A stretch of DNA of 64,000 nt from Lepidodermella squamata (taxonomy: Eukaryota; Gastrotricha), in NCBI GenBank assembly GCA_047495785.1, contig JBLDXI010000013.1:2852001-2916000 (forward strand), read 5' to 3'. How positions within the stretch are numbered: position 1 is the stretch's first letter; each line of letters opens with the position of its first letter. Shown here in pieces: positions 32,076-43,675 of this stretch. The position numbers and the translations under genes were made by a program. The notes below the pieces were generated by a model, which ran no database searches, was not told the origin of the DNA, and worked only from the letters and a program-made list of their open reading frames with translations.

Positions 32076-34922
32076 ATGTCCAAGCAAGAAGAAAACGTTA
32101 AAAAAGCCTTCGGAAGCCGAGTATTCACTCCATATCGAACGCTGGGATTGTGTAGCAACCATGTCCCGTTGTGTACACATTACAACGCTAAACAGAAGGA
32201 AACTTACGCGATTACCTGCGTTGGGCGAGCATTCCACTCTTATAAAAGCTCCAATTTTGGACTGACCTGGATAAGTGATGTTCACAAAGCCCCCATCGCC
32301 TGCATGGCGTCAGACGATTATTATCTATTCACGGGATGCGAGAATGTTATTACGGCGTTCTTCCATGGCGGCAAAGTTGCGCACCGCTTGATTGGTCATG
32401 CGCATGATATTACTCACTTGTTACCAATGTCTGGCCATTTGTTGTCGATTGACTCAGCCGGGGTGGTTCGTATATGGAAAGTTTCCTCCGAAGAATTGCA
32501 CGCTGAGCTTACTCTACCAACTGACAGCTTTGAAGTAGCTGCTGTTTGCCACCCGTTGACTTATGTCAATAAGGTGCTGTTTGGTAGTCGTCAAGGAGCG
32601 TTGGAACTCTGGAACGTTCGAACGATGAAACAGGTGTACAGATTCGAGGGATGGGACTCGCCTATTACTGTCTTGGAGCAAAGTCCTGCGATTGACGTCA
32701 TTGCAATCGGCTTGGCTAATGGTTCAATCGTTTTACACAACATTCGAACTGATGAAACTTTAATTAAATTCACTCATGACGATGGACCTGTTGCAAGCAT
32801 CACCTTTCGGACTGATCCCGGTTTTACTTCCATCATGCTATCAGGCTCGCAATACGGACACATCGCTGTTTGGAATCTTGAAAAACGTCAGTTGGTGGCT
32901 AATATGCGTAATGCTCATTTATCTGTTGTCTCTGGTTTGCGCTGCGTTGACGGCGAACCGCTTGTTTTGAGCTCTTCACCTGATAACTCCCTCAAGCTTT
33001 GGGTATTCGATCAAGCTGATGCTTCTGGACGCTTATTGCGTGAAAGAAGTGGCCACTCTGCTCCATTAACGTGTATCAAGTTTCATAATGGCGAGTCGTC
33101 CAGAAACGACCCCGATAACGTCACTTCAATGCTAACAGCTAGTCTTGACGGCAGTCTTCGAGCTTTCTCGCCATTTTCTGATCATGACAATCGGTCTCTG
33201 GGGCGAGGTTCATACAACAAAAAGCAAATGCGCAAGGCTAAGGGTGAGAAGCGAGATCGCTATTTAATGCCCCCGATTGTTGAAATCGCGTCCGAGCCTT
33301 GTCGCCAGAGCGAGTGGGATAGCATCGTTTGCTGTCACGAAGATTTGCCTTTCGCAACAACATGGAGCTTGGCTCATTGGACTATGGGTAGTCATCGTTT
33401 CAGCCACGAGGATCATCGGCAAGCGGTGAATAACGGAGTGCGTGCTCGATACGAACATAACGGTGCTGTTACAATTGTGGAAAAGGGCGTTCCAACCGCT
33501 TGCACTATCACCCCTTGCGGAAATTTCGCTCTTATCGGATTCAACAATGGTTATGTAGATGTGTTCAACATTCAGTCCGGAATTTACAGGGGTACATTTT
33601 CGCCGTCCCCAAAGGCTGAGCCCGTCCCTCCTGCCCACACTGATGGTCCAGTGCGAGGCGTTGCAATCGATGCCGTTAATTCTACGGTTGTTACAGCCGA
33701 CGGCTCTTCAAACGGGCAAGTAAGTTTCTGGCGATTCAAAAGTCGTCAGTTGATTTCGTCGATAGAAATGGGCGCTCCTGTCACAAAATTCGCGTTGTGT
33801 CGCGATAATTCACTTCTTGCTGTCGCCTTGGATGATTTCCGATTGCTTGTTGTTGACATTGATCTTCATCGAATCGTTCGCTTGCTTGGACCAAATCACA
33901 CTGCTGTCATTACAGGATTAGCGTTCAGTCCGGATGGTCGTTGGTTAATTTCTTGCTCTATGGATTGCACGATTCGGACGTGGGACCTTCCGACATCGGC
34001 TTTAGTCGACTGCTTTGTTACCAGCTTTAAGGCACCCCCTGTTGGCATTGCAATGAGCCCGATTGGTGACTTCTTAGCATCTATTCACCGCGATCAACCC
34101 GGTATTGCGTTGTGGACAAATCGCGCGTTATTTGATTACGTTTCTCTGCACCCTCCTCTGGGTCAGAAAGATGTTGAAAATATCATGACCAATTCGGAAG
34201 GTGAATTGCCAGCAACTGACACCGATGCAAGTATCATCGATGTTGATAAACCTGATAGTGAGAGTGCGGCGAATCTTGCTTTGATAAATGATGGTTTGCT
34301 GAAACTGTCGCTTGAACCTGAAACTAAATGGTTCTCTTTGCTCAATCTCGATCTGATTCGCGAGAAAAATAAGCCGAAAATGCCGCCCCAAAAGCCGGTA
34401 AATGCCCCATTTTTCCTTCCAACTGTTGCTGGATTGGAGCCTAAACTCGCTGCTCCGGTTGAAACTGGCAGTGTTTTGATGAAGAAAAAGGAGAAGATAA
34501 ATTTAGCTGGTCTACCTCTATCAAGCTGGACGTCTGCCTTGGCTGAAATCGAAGACGACTCCACCCCTGCTCAATTAATTGCCGTTTTCGACAAATTACG
34601 TGCCTTGGGTCCGTCTGGAATCGATGTAGAACTTCGGCTTCTCGCTAACGACGATTCTGAAAGTTGCCAGCAACTTGCGTTGAATTTTCTTCGCTGCGTT
34701 AAAGCTAAATTGGAATCGAATAATGATTTTGATTTAGCCACTGCTTATTTAGCTCGATTCATCAAGTTGAGTGGTCATTCTCTTGCGAAGAAGTCCCAGT
34801 TGTTGGAGGTTTTAACTGGTGAAATCGCGCCAATTTTGGCGGAAAACTGGGGACGGGTTCGAGCGGTTTGCGACCGGTCGCTTGCCGTCATTTCGTTCGC
34901 GAAGGCGCCCCTGGTTTTATAG
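32076..34922 (+). CDS. WDR36: WDR36/UTP21, SSU processome WD-repeat protein
   Basis: Subunit of the UTP-B module of the small-subunit processome, needed for 18S rRNA maturation in the nucleolus. Single uninterrupted exon of 948 residues, matching human WDR36 (951). Two WD40 propellers are visible through repeated blocks such as GVVRIWKVS, GALELWNVR, GHIAVWNLE, NSLKLWVFD, GYVDVFNIQ and CTIRTWDLP; between them lies a Lys-rich linker with YLMPPIVEIASEPCRQSEWDS. The C-terminal Utp21 domain (WFSLLNLDLIREKNKP onwards) is complete. The gene has no intron although its downstream neighbours do. It heads the WDR36-LENG1-LDLRA run. Confidence 0.96.
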   Translation: MSKQEENVKKAFGSRVFTPYRTLGLCSNHVPLCTHYNAKQKETYAITCVGRAFHSYKSSNFGLTWISDVHKAPIACMASDDYYLFTGCENVITAFFHGGKVAHRLIGHAHDITHLLPMSGHLLSIDSAGVVRIWKVSSEELHAELTLPTDSFEVAAVCHPLTYVNKVLFGSRQGALELWNVRTMKQVYRFEGWDSPITVLEQSPAIDVIAIGLANGSIVLHNIRTDETLIKFTHDDGPVASITFRTDPGFTSIMLSGSQYGHIAVWNLEKRQLVANMRNAHLSVVSGLRCVDGEPLVLSSSPDNSLKLWVFDQADASGRLLRERSGHSAPLTCIKFHNGESSRNDPDNVTSMLTASLDGSLRAFSPFSDHDNRSLGRGSYNKKQMRKAKGEKRDRYLMPPIVEIASEPCRQSEWDSIVCCHEDLPFATTWSLAHWTMGSHRFSHEDHRQAVNNGVRARYEHNGAVTIVEKGVPTACTITPCGNFALIGFNNGYVDVFNIQSGIYRGTFSPSPKAEPVPPAHTDGPVRGVAIDAVNSTVVTADGSSNGQVSFWRFKSRQLISSIEMGAPVTKFALCRDNSLLAVALDDFRLLVVDIDLHRIVRLLGPNHTAVITGLAFSPDGRWLISCSMDCTIRTWDLPTSALVDCFVTSFKAPPVGIAMSPIGDFLASIHRDQPGIALWTNRALFDYVSLHPPLGQKDVENIMTNSEGELPATDTDASIIDVDKPDSESAANLALINDGLLKLSLEPETKWFSLLNLDLIREKNKPKMPPQKPVNAPFFLPTVAGLEPKLAAPVETGSVLMKKKEKINLAGLPLSSWTSALAEIEDDSTPAQLIAVFDKLRALGPSGIDVELRLLANDDSESCQQLALNFLRCVKAKLESNNDFDLATAYLARFIKLSGHSLAKKSQLLEVLTGEIAPILAENWGRVRAVCDRSLAVISFAKAPLVL

Positions 34923-35010
34923 GGTGCAGAATTGTTGAGCTTTCTTGTGCAAACTGAAAACAATTAAAATAGAATGCAATTTTATTGATTTCTTTCAGAC
35001 TAATTTTTTC

Positions 35011-35023
35011 CATGTTTTCATAG
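35011..35023 (+). promoter_or_regulatory. Probable trans-splice acceptor for LENG1
   Basis: CATGTTTTCATAG ends 13 bp before the LENG1 ATG, which is only 114 bp after the WDR36 stop. A TTTCAG at about 34998 is an alternative. Confidence 0.5.
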
Positions 35024-35036
35024 ATTTTCTTATAAA

Positions 35037-35975
35037 ATGAATATCAACCCTAAGAAAAGCTGGCATGTTAGATCGAAGACAAATATCGCCAAAGTCACTC
35101 GCGATGAGGAGAAATTAGCTGCCGAGGAGAACGAGAAGAAACGGAGAATAGAATTAGCCGTAAGTTTTGACAATTTGTAATGGAAATTTGAGCCAACTTC
35201 CCGTATTTTTAGGCATCTGATGAGCGCTGGAGTTTATTGAAAAATACCGCGAAAGATCGTGGTTTCGGTGGTCACGGTGAATCAGAAGGTCCCCTCGACC
35301 TCTTCAAAGATGTGAAAAGCGGCGTAGATGGTGTGGTTGTTGAAAACAAAGATTATAAACACGAAAAGAAAGAAGAGCAAGAGAAGTGGGAGAAAAAGAT
35401 TGGCCTGCTCAAATACCTCGGGGAAGGATCTGCGGAATTTTCATGTAACTTTTCAGCTAATTTATACCTTAACCCAATGTATTATGATCGTATTTTATTT
35501 TTATTACCACAGCTGAAAAACCGTGGTGGACTCAGAAGAGAGATCACAAGAGCGAAGCGTCATCATCTGCACAGGAAACTTCAGTGGAACGTGATAAGAA
35601 GTCGAAGTTTAGGGAAGATCCGCTCGCTGCCGTCAATCGATCGATGAAGAAAGCAGACAGTAGCGTAAGAAACTGTTAACTTCAGTTGAAACGTATTTTC
35701 ATTCATATTTTGCTTCATCACAGTCCAGCACACCCAAATCAACTACCTCGATTGTACCTGTTTCTACGCAGAGTTCTGCATCGAAATCGGTGGATCAGCT
35801 ACGCCGTGAAAGGCTTGAGCGGGAAAGGAAAGAAAGAGAGCGAACTCAGGCTCTTCTTGCTAGTAAAGGTATCATTCCGATGCCGAAACCCAGCGCGAAA
35901 CCAATCGACGACGAGCGTAAACGGCCTTATAATTCTGCCTTTAATGCTTCGATCAGCAACAATCTCAGAAGATGA
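35037..35975 (+). CDS. LENG1: LENG1-like protein with CIR N-terminal domain
   Basis: Conserved small eukaryotic protein; family members carry the CIR/Cwf-type N-terminus and are found with splicing factors, but the function is not established. Four exons (35037-35159, 35213-35444, 35513-35664, 35724-35975) give 252 residues (human 264). The N-terminus [20 protein letters not shown] is almost identical to human. [23 protein letters not shown] and the closing [20 protein letters not shown] and YNSAFN blocks all match in order. The third junction restores SEKPWW, confirming the splice. The LDLR-type gene begins 86 bp downstream. Confidence 0.93.
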
Positions 35976-36032
35976 TTACTCAGCAATTATTTTTTATAGA
36001 TTTTTATAATGAAAAACTGATCAATCAATCAT

Positions 36033-36045
36033 TTTCAATTTGTAG
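36033..36045 (+). promoter_or_regulatory. Probable trans-splice acceptor for the LDLR-type gene
   Basis: TTTCAATTTGTAG ends 16 bp before the ATG and within 70 bp of the LENG1 stop, again too close for an independent promoter. Confidence 0.5.
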
Positions 36046-36061
36046 GTTTTAAGATAATTTG

Positions 36062-39000
36062 ATGGGTGGTTCCTGTGAATTCATATCACTGTTAATTGTG
36101 TCATGCATCGTTAGTGTGATAAAAGCCACCCAAGGTTCGTTCATTCATCATCGCAAGTGTTGGCGTTTAATTTTGAAAATTGTTTCGTTCTCAGATCCTT
36201 TCGATGAATGCGCATCAGTGGCGCTCGATAAAGCCAGTTATCAAGGCACGTATCAGATCGCTCCGGCAACCGATTGCGTGATATTTCGCTTCGATCAAAC
36301 TCCTGCAGAACTCAGCGATTCTATAGGTCGAAATGTGTTCATGACGTAAGTTGATAAAAATTAATTAATGATAAAAAGGGTAAATTAATGTAAATAAAAG
36401 TTCGAAAAGCTCCTAATTGATCGGATTAAATTACTGTTTATTTTTTGCTTTGAAATTATCATTTGTGAAATGGATGACTACTCATCCTAATTTGATTGAA
36501 ATAAGCGTTTTTCTATATAAAAGCATTTCCCTACGGCTGAAAATTCTCGTATAAAATGAAATTGATAGGTTAAATTTCTTGTTAAATTTTCTATTATTTT
36601 CATTACTTGCTTGTTATAGGAAAAAATGGAATATATCAGAGAAATTGAAAAAGTGAACCAACGATAATGGTTTTTTTATTTTTCGTCATTGTAATTTTAC
36701 AGAATATACAATGTTTCTGTGTCGCTATCTACGCCATTTGGACAGTCAATACCGAGCGACTGGAGCGACGTTTCGCCAAAGAAACTGTCGTCATTGTGCA
36801 ACTGCAACAACAACGTGTGCGCAGTGCAACTCGACCCCGAAACGTACTTAGCCGGACAGCGCAACAGCTCATACTTCGAATCGCGCGTGTCCCAGGGGTT
36901 GAAATGCTTGTCTACACAGCCATCGCAGGGGCTGCACTTTCAAATTCCAGTCGGCGGCCGGCTGCTGATAATCGCCAAGAAACAGTCACACTTATACGCG
37001 TACAAAATGTCGTACAAGTACGTGTACGAGGCGGTATGCAACGCCGCGAACAGCATTGATGTCATGAACCTTCAAACACCGCGAGCTCGGTGGTGCAAAA
37101 ACGCGGTTGTGTTGCCTGATGGTAACATCGTCGACGGACAGGCGATTTGTATCGCCCCAGCTTGGGAGTGCGATAACTTCGCGGATTGCCTCGATAGCAG
37201 TGACGAATTTTGTTGCCAATCCCAGTTCACTCGTTGCCAACCGTGGCAGGATCTAGCCGGGCGGTGCGTGCCCCGCTGCAACGGGATTTCCGAGTGCCAG
37301 GCTAGTTGGAATGAAAACGAGTGTTCGCCAGCTCATTGTGCTGACACTGATATTCGCTGCCGAGTGCCGACGGACGAGCAATACGGCGATTCTGGCAGCT
37401 TCCAGTGCATTCCACCGAGTCGTCGCTGCAACGGCCTGGCTGACTGTGCCGATGCGAGGGACGAACTAGGCTGTGACGCAACGACGTGTGGGCCTGAGAA
37501 CGGGACCTACCTGTGCGAAGGCGATGCGTCCGGGCATTGCATACGCCAGGATTTTGTCTGCGACGGCCAGCCACACTGTCCGAATGCGGACGACGAAGCA
37601 TTCTGTCCGATTTTATCGCGGCGGCTCAATGTTGTTCTATGTATGAGTGGCTTGTTTTCGTGTGCCAGTGTTCTCTTCGTCATCGCCTACTTTCATCGAC
37701 GCTATTGCATGGCTTACAGGAGAAATCGTCGAAGCCATCGGAGGAGGCGATTCGAGTAAGTTTTCAGGATTTTTCCAAACTTTTCCCAGGGGTCTAATAC
37801 TCGAACTACAAAAATTGAGGTTCCAGCTCCAAAATTTTCCGATTTTGTTGGCGATGAATACGCGCAATAGTGAGATATAGAAATACAAGAAGCGCACCCC
37901 AAATTTAGGGTTCCGGCACTAAATTAGAGACTCCAGCACTAGATTTCCTCAAAATATGGTTTATCAAATTTCTAGTCTTCGCTGGAATCTCAATTTTTTT
38001 ATCATGTCTAACCGATAGATCTTCATATTACGCGTATTTCGCGCTTTGAGCGGCCAGCTTACGAATTATACTTCATTATATGGAGCCGATATCGATTTCA
38101 AGTATCGATTTTACAAATCAGTGATTTTCCCGTCTTGAAACTTGAAACCGAACATCGAAAATTTTTCTACGTAGCTTAGGGCACCATGTAGCAAAAATAA
38201 ATATCATAGGATCTGGGAGGGCATCAGTATCGATCAAAAATCGAAATCGCCGAAATCGCTATGAATCTGAAAAATTAGTGCCAGGACGCTTAAATTTAGC
38301 ACTGGAACCTCATTTTTAGTCGTGGAAATATTTGAACCGAATTAGTATTAGCAGTAAGTAACTTGGATTTTGATGTTTCGGAGGTTATTTGCCATCTGGT
38401 TGTGTTTTAGACCAATGAATGGATTAAACATTCTCAAGATGAAATGATTCCGCAACTTGTTTTTCTCTCATTGTGGGTGTTACTGGTGGTATTTTCTGAA
38501 TTTGTTTCAAGTTTCATCATTTCTACGTCATTTATCCACCTTCAGGTTTTGTCACTTTATTGCTGATTAGATGACACTAGTGACCCCTTTTAGAGGTTGG
38601 ATCAATCGTTCTGATTGTAATGGCTGATTTTATGGTTATTTCAAGTCCGCATTAGGTTAATGGATGGATTTTTCAAAAAGTATTCACTCAGTCTGAATCA
38701 TGTACTGCATTGGCGTACAGTCACATCTTGGCTAATTAATTATGCGACTGAAATGAGATGCCCAATCGATGACAGGTCACTGGGGAGGAAATTATTGATC
38801 GTATGCTTTTTTGCAGTTTGATGTCCCCTGTCGAACAAGCAGCCCGGTACTTCATGCAAATGTGCGGTGCTCCTCCGAGTTACTCCCAAGTGATGCAAAT
38901 GGGCGGCCCTGACATGGAGCGCTCCGAATCAACTCTACCCGGAGCGCCTATGGACGAGCCGTTGCCACACCAGCACGGTTTGACCACCACAGCTACCGTC

Positions 39001-39402
39001 GATGTCATATCGCAACCAGCTCCGTCCGAGCGGGACGTGAGCATAAGTTGCGACGATGAGTCATCTGAAGCCGAGTACTTATCAACACTCACTTTCCCTC
39101 AACACTCAGTTAGCAGTAGCAGTAGGCACAACCAAAATAACCTCTCGGTGCAACTACATGCGCCTGTTTTCATGCTACAACGGCCGTCGGGTCAGCAGCT
39201 CGACGACCAGGTCGAGTATGCCGAGTGTGCGGACGACCCGTGTCCGCCGCCCGCTTTCGCCTCGTTAAACTCGGAGTGTTCGTCTCACGTGTCACACATC
39301 GAAATGACCACGACCAGCGTCAGCGAGTCCGGCTCGCTGCACTACGGCGACGGCGATGAGCAGCAATTGCATCGCCGGCCGAGTGCCGACCACCACTCCT
39401 GA
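36062..39402 (+). CDS. Single-pass receptor with LDLR class A repeats
   Basis: Type I membrane protein of 620 residues built from exons 36062-36134, 36195-36345, 36703-37755 and 38817-39402, all joining in phase. A signal peptide is followed by about 190 residues with a few cysteines and no domain I recognise. Then come at least three LDL-receptor class A modules, marked by CDNFADCLDSSDEFC, CNGLADCADARDELGC and CDGQPHCPNADDEAFC, a membrane segment (VVLCMSGLFSCASVLFVIAYF), a basic stop-transfer stretch and a 200-residue cytosolic tail. The tail carries PPSYSQV, a PPxY WW-domain ligand. The plan resembles the LRP3/10/12 and LDLRAD3 group, but no NPxY endocytosis motif was seen. The last intron (1061 bp) contains a dispersed repeat. 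Confidence 0.85.
37895..38320 (+). repeat. Dispersed repeat in the LDLR-type gene intron
   Basis: Within the 1061-bp intron, 37900-38001 and 38176-38236 match 52896-52982 and 52988-53055 in the SMARCC intron, same order and orientation on the plus strand. Shared landmarks include GCACTAAATT, TCTCAATTTTTTTAT and ATCATAGG/GTCATAGG followed by TATCGA. This copy has about 170 bp more between the two blocks. No coding capacity or clear termini seen. Confidence 0.6.
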
Positions 39403-40196
39403 TCACTTGTCAAGCCGTCTTTTTTCACCAAACCCATTACTCGCCGTCAAAAACAATAATTAACGATATGAAAATCTGTTTGATCTTTTTTATTTCATTT
39501 CATTTTTTGCAGTCGAGAAGTAAATTGAGGTGGAATAATCATAATAACGTTATGAGAGGAAGAAGCCAGATCCAAATGATGCTTATTTTTATGTGAATGA
39601 AATATGCCGCTACCTTTTTTAAGAGTACTTCAGAACAGAAAAAAAGATATAATCTATCACAGTTCTTGTCTCTTGTGTCTCGTGTACAAAAAATATTGCC
39701 CTCATAAGTTTTTTTACTCGCTGTATCGATTTAAAAGTTCTACAATCATGCGTAAAAGTGTAAATATGAATTTATTAAAAAAGAGCAACACCTGAATTGT
39801 TATGTTTTATCGTGTACTAGAATAATTCTTTCTATAAATTAAATGCGGAAAGTTGGATAATGACTTCTGAAAACGTGTTCCGTGTGCCTACTCTATCATA
39901 TTATTATAATTATTGTTGTTGTAAATAATAATACATTGTTGCTATCGCAATTTCAGCGCACTTTCTTTTTGAGAAAATTTCAGTTCTATAAGAAAAATTT
40001 AATTCGATATCAATTATTATAACAATTATATCTATACTGTGTAGATTTTAGTTCAACGGTTTGAAACGGAAAAATCTGAAAAATCTTGTCTCTCTCGCTT
40101 GAAGATACGAAAAGTTGTTGGATGATAAAATGAAACAATTTGGGATGAATCTTTGTTATTCAAATTATTATTAGATATTTTTGGTTTTTTACTACA
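39403..40196. other. Intergenic region, LDLR-type gene to OTUD6
   Basis: About 800 bp, very AT-rich, no supportable gene. TATTATTAG near 40173 could be a 5' acceptor for the OTUD6 gene. Confidence 0.5.
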
Positions 40197-41192
40197 ATGT
40201 CTGACGACGAATTGGCAGATTCTATGACTGGGTTATCCCTTGTCGACCAAGTGAAGGCTAAACACAAAAAGGAGCTCAAAGAACTTGAAGGTATGACCTA
40301 CTATATATGAATTGGTGGCGGTTATAATAACACAAATTATCGCAGCAAAATGTACGAAACTGCGGCACTCTGTTCCGAAGGGTGATAAGAAACGCATGAA
40401 AGAGGTCAAAGATGAAATAGCCAAGTTGGAAGCAGACATCAAGAAGCGGCATGACGCTGAGCTTAAAACCGCTCAAGAAAGTAATATTCCGGCTGAAAAG
40501 GCGCCCGAGCCTGCCCCTAGTCAAGAACCGCCCCAAGAAACTGAGGAAAAAGAATCTGAGAAACACTCTGAAAAGCAAAGTCGAGCGCAAAGACGTCGCG
40601 TTTGTTAAAATAATCCACCTTAAATTTTCATTATTTTCTACGATTTAATCAGGAGAAAAAAGCGGCTGTGTCTGCTGCTTTGGTTGAAAAAGCTGCTCAA
40701 GCCGCGGATGGTTCTGTTGATTCTCTTCGTGAAATCGAGCGGTCGAAAATTGCGGCCAAGCTTGAACCCCTTGGTCTCACATTTCACGATGTCGCACCTA
40801 ATGGTGACTGCTTATTCAGCTCGGTTTTGCATCAAATGGATTTGGTTCATGGAATCAACACATCATCCGTCGCAGCCTTGCGACGACAAGCTGCCGATGA
40901 AATGCGGGCGAATATAGACGACTATTTGCCATTTATGGAGACCCCGACTGACGATGCTGGGTTTCTGATTTATTGCCGAAACATCGAAACTACCCACGAA
41001 TGGGGTGGTCAACTTGAGCTAAAAGCCTTGAGTAAGGCTCTAAATATGCCTATTCGAGTCATTCAAGCCGATGGACCGAATGTTGACCTTGGCGGTGGCA
41101 ATCGAGCTCCTCTGTTGATCACCTACCATCGCCATGAATTCGGTTTGGGTGAACATTACAATTCAACTGAACCTTGGGAGGCTGTTAAATAA
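40197..41192 (+). CDS. OTUD6B: OTUD6-type deubiquitinase
   Basis: OTU-family cysteine protease that trims ubiquitin; human OTUD6B is linked to translation and proteasome assembly. Exons 40197-40290, 40346-40599 and 40653-41192 give 295 residues (human 293-323). An N-terminal charged coiled coil (KAKHKKELKELE) leads to QSRAQRRREKKAA and the OTU domain. The catalytic cysteine is in APNGDCLFSSVLHQM and the catalytic His in YHRHEFGLGEHYNS. The usual Asp of the DGxC motif is Asn here (NGDC). Length and order otherwise match the family. Confidence 0.93.
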
Positions 41193-41320
41193 CAATTAAA
41201 TTGATTTATTGCTCAGAAAGTTTTGTCTGAAATCAACGCTTGAATTTTGTCTAGTGAAACCAATTTTTTATTTAAATTAAACCATCTTAAATTTTTATTT
41301 AGGCCACCATAACCATGATA

Positions 41321-43481
41321 TTATCTTGCTGTTTTTGCTGGAGCGACAGTTGTTTGAACTGTTAGGACTGTTGAACTTGCTGGACCTTGTTGCTGACCTC
41401 CAGATTGCCCCCCTTGGCCTTGGCCTTGGCCCTGGCCCTGGCCCTGGCCCTGGCCCTGGGAGCCATCAGTAGGCGGCGGCGGTTGGGTAACATCTTGGAA
41501 TTTGCCGCTGTTTGTTGGTATGTTGCTGTTTGTTGTCGTCGATGCTGTCGGTTTCAGAGTATCCGTGCAGAAAATCAGTACTGGCAGGGCAATAGATGCG
41601 GCTAAGCATACAAGGAGGACGAACGTGTCAACTTTGTTGAAGAAACTCAACCAGTCCTCTTGGCAGCGTTGTCGTGAATTACGTTTGTCCAATTCGTTAA
41701 TCACCATTAACGCAGCTTGATTCAATTCAGGTGACGAAGAGCTTTTGGTCTAAAAACCACATTTAGACGAAATATTTAACCATTTTTCTAAATATTCCAA
41801 CTTGAATTTTGTATGTCCCTATATATCTTCTATCAAATTTATCTTCTCCGCTTATTTTGATTGAAACAATTGATTGATTACTCACCAACTCCAAGATTTG
41901 CGGGTAAGTTCTTCCCCGGAACGACCTTGCTGGTTTACGGCAGATGGCTGCTCCGAGGTACACCGGCATAGGCTCTCCAGAATACGCGTATTTGTTAACC
42001 AGCCAAGTGATAGCGATCGAATAGAACGTAATAATGCCACCAATGAACATTTGACACACAATGTAAAGAACGAGGGGAATATTATCGGAAGTTTTCGGAA
42101 GTGCAGAAACCACCAAGGTTTGGAAAATGGCGAAAGCTGTAATAGAAATCAGATTAATTCAGGGCAGATTTTTCGTTTTAAATCTTACCCAAAACTACAG
42201 TAATAGCAAATCCCGCCCTTGAAGTATCCATGGGGAAGAGAAAAGTGGTCAGCGCCAAACAAGCCATTCTATGAAGAATAGGCACAATTCTGAAAATGCT
42301 TAAGTTCTGAACATTCAGCTTACAGAATACAAGGAAGAAGGACATTCATCATATAGAAGTTTGATCGTCGCGTGACTGAGAATTTGAAGGTCAGACAGCT
42401 GTACTGTTCACCGTTGAATGAAGCAAGCTGGCTGGATGTCGTGATGTTCATAATAATCCACTCTGGGCTGTATAGGGCGTCTTCCTGGGCGATGTAAGCC
42501 GGGGTATCGGCCAAAACTTGCATCGAATCGTACGCATAATTCCATCCTAAGGAAAAGTGATAGGATTTTTTCAAGTTTCATAAGTGCTCAGCTAACCTTG
42601 GAAGGTGTAGGAACAATTCTGCGAGTCGAACTGGAAATATCAACAATTTATTAATATTTTTTGAGTTATGGAAGTTTTTAAATCAAACCGGGAAAGAGCT
42701 CAAGTCCAAGTTGCATTTAGTTACAAAGTTGTTGGCCGAAGCCGCTATGACCGTTCCGTTGTAGAGGACCCACACTCGTTCAGAATTCATATTTTCTTGA
42801 GCATAGATAACCGGTCTCATACTACCTGGATCACTGGACTGAATAATCAAGGGCAACCTATACAACTTTTGTAAATAGCTGTAACATTTCGTAAATCGAA
42901 TATTACCAAATGTCCTTTTGCCTCAAATGGACAACTGCAATGTTGCCGCTTGATTTCATGTCCCATTTGATGTAGCTGTCGTTCCATTTTATCGTAATCA
43001 CTCCAGAGAAGCTCATAAGCTGCTGCAAGTCGTCGATTCCGCCAAAATTGTTGATAGTCAGTCCGACTGTTGCATTGATAACCTCACCGGGAGCTGCTGG
43101 TTTCGATAAGCATTTAGATGGATAGTTGGCTAGAATCGTGTTGACGAGTGTTACTTCCGGGTTGTTTTGTGGGCCGGGGCCGCTAGAGCTTCCACCACCA
43201 CCACCACCACCACCACCCCCCGATGAGCCTCCGCCGGTCGACCCAGATGATCCACCACCGGATGAGCCTCCGCCGGGCGACCCTGAGGATCCACCCCCCG
43301 AAGAGCCTCCGCCGGGCGACCCAGAGGATCCACCACCCGAAGATCCTCCAGTGGAAGCACCGCCTGATGTTCCGCCAGAGGTACCTCCAGTCCCTCCAGT
43401 TGAAGCTCCTGGGCCTGGAGGCTGAGCATTGGCGGCGATGAAGAGACCTGCTAGCAGTAAAATATTCAACTTCCTGTTCAT
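41321..43481 (-). CDS. Cys-loop ligand-gated ion channel subunit A
   Basis: Pentameric receptor subunit of 586 residues from seven exons (42907-43481, 42689-42857, 42597-42630, 42324-42546, 42189-42268, 41886-42136, 41321-41749). A signal peptide is followed by about 75 residues of Gly/Ser-rich repeats, then a ligand-binding domain with DDLQQLMSFSG, KDIWLPLIIQ and a correct 13-residue Cys-loop (CNLDLSSFPFDSQNC). Four membrane segments follow; M2 reads SRAGFAITVVLAFAIFQT. A 45-bp CCCTGG-type repeat encodes Gly-Gln pairs in the extracellular C-terminus after M4. The M1-M2 linker lacks the PAR motif of anion channels, so cation selectivity is possible but unproven. It pairs with subunit B upstream, from which it is separated by 194 bp. 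Confidence 0.88.
41416..41460. repeat. CCCTGG hexanucleotide repeat in receptor A
   Basis: About seven units of CC(C/T)TGG-type sequence on the plus strand encode alternating Gly-Gln on the minus strand, in the C-terminal tail of receptor subunit A. A likely length-variable repeat. Confidence 0.85.
43185..43410. repeat. Gly/Ser-rich coding repeat in receptor A
   Basis: Imperfect repeats of about 27-48 bp, such as the one around GATGAGCCTCCGCC, plus a CCA run encode Gly-Gly-Gly-Ser-type repeats between the signal peptide and ligand-binding domain of receptor A. The complementary Pro-rich open frame is a shadow. Confidence 0.8.
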
Positions 43482-43675
43482 TTCATGAAAAATACTAGAA
43501 ATGATGTTCTTGCTCATATCATCTTTCAAATGCGCTATTTGTTCAGCTGAAATTCTGGAGCCATCACACTCAAGTTCATGATTTTCTCCAACATCTGAGT
43601 AAATATCGCAAAATGGCGTTGAATTAATCCTTTTTATTTTATCAAGACGAAACATTAAAGCTTGATTTTCTTTAC

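Noticed and set aside
43126-43425. Plus-strand Pro-rich open frame
   Set aside because: It is the complement of the Gly/Ser-repeat coding sequence of receptor subunit A.
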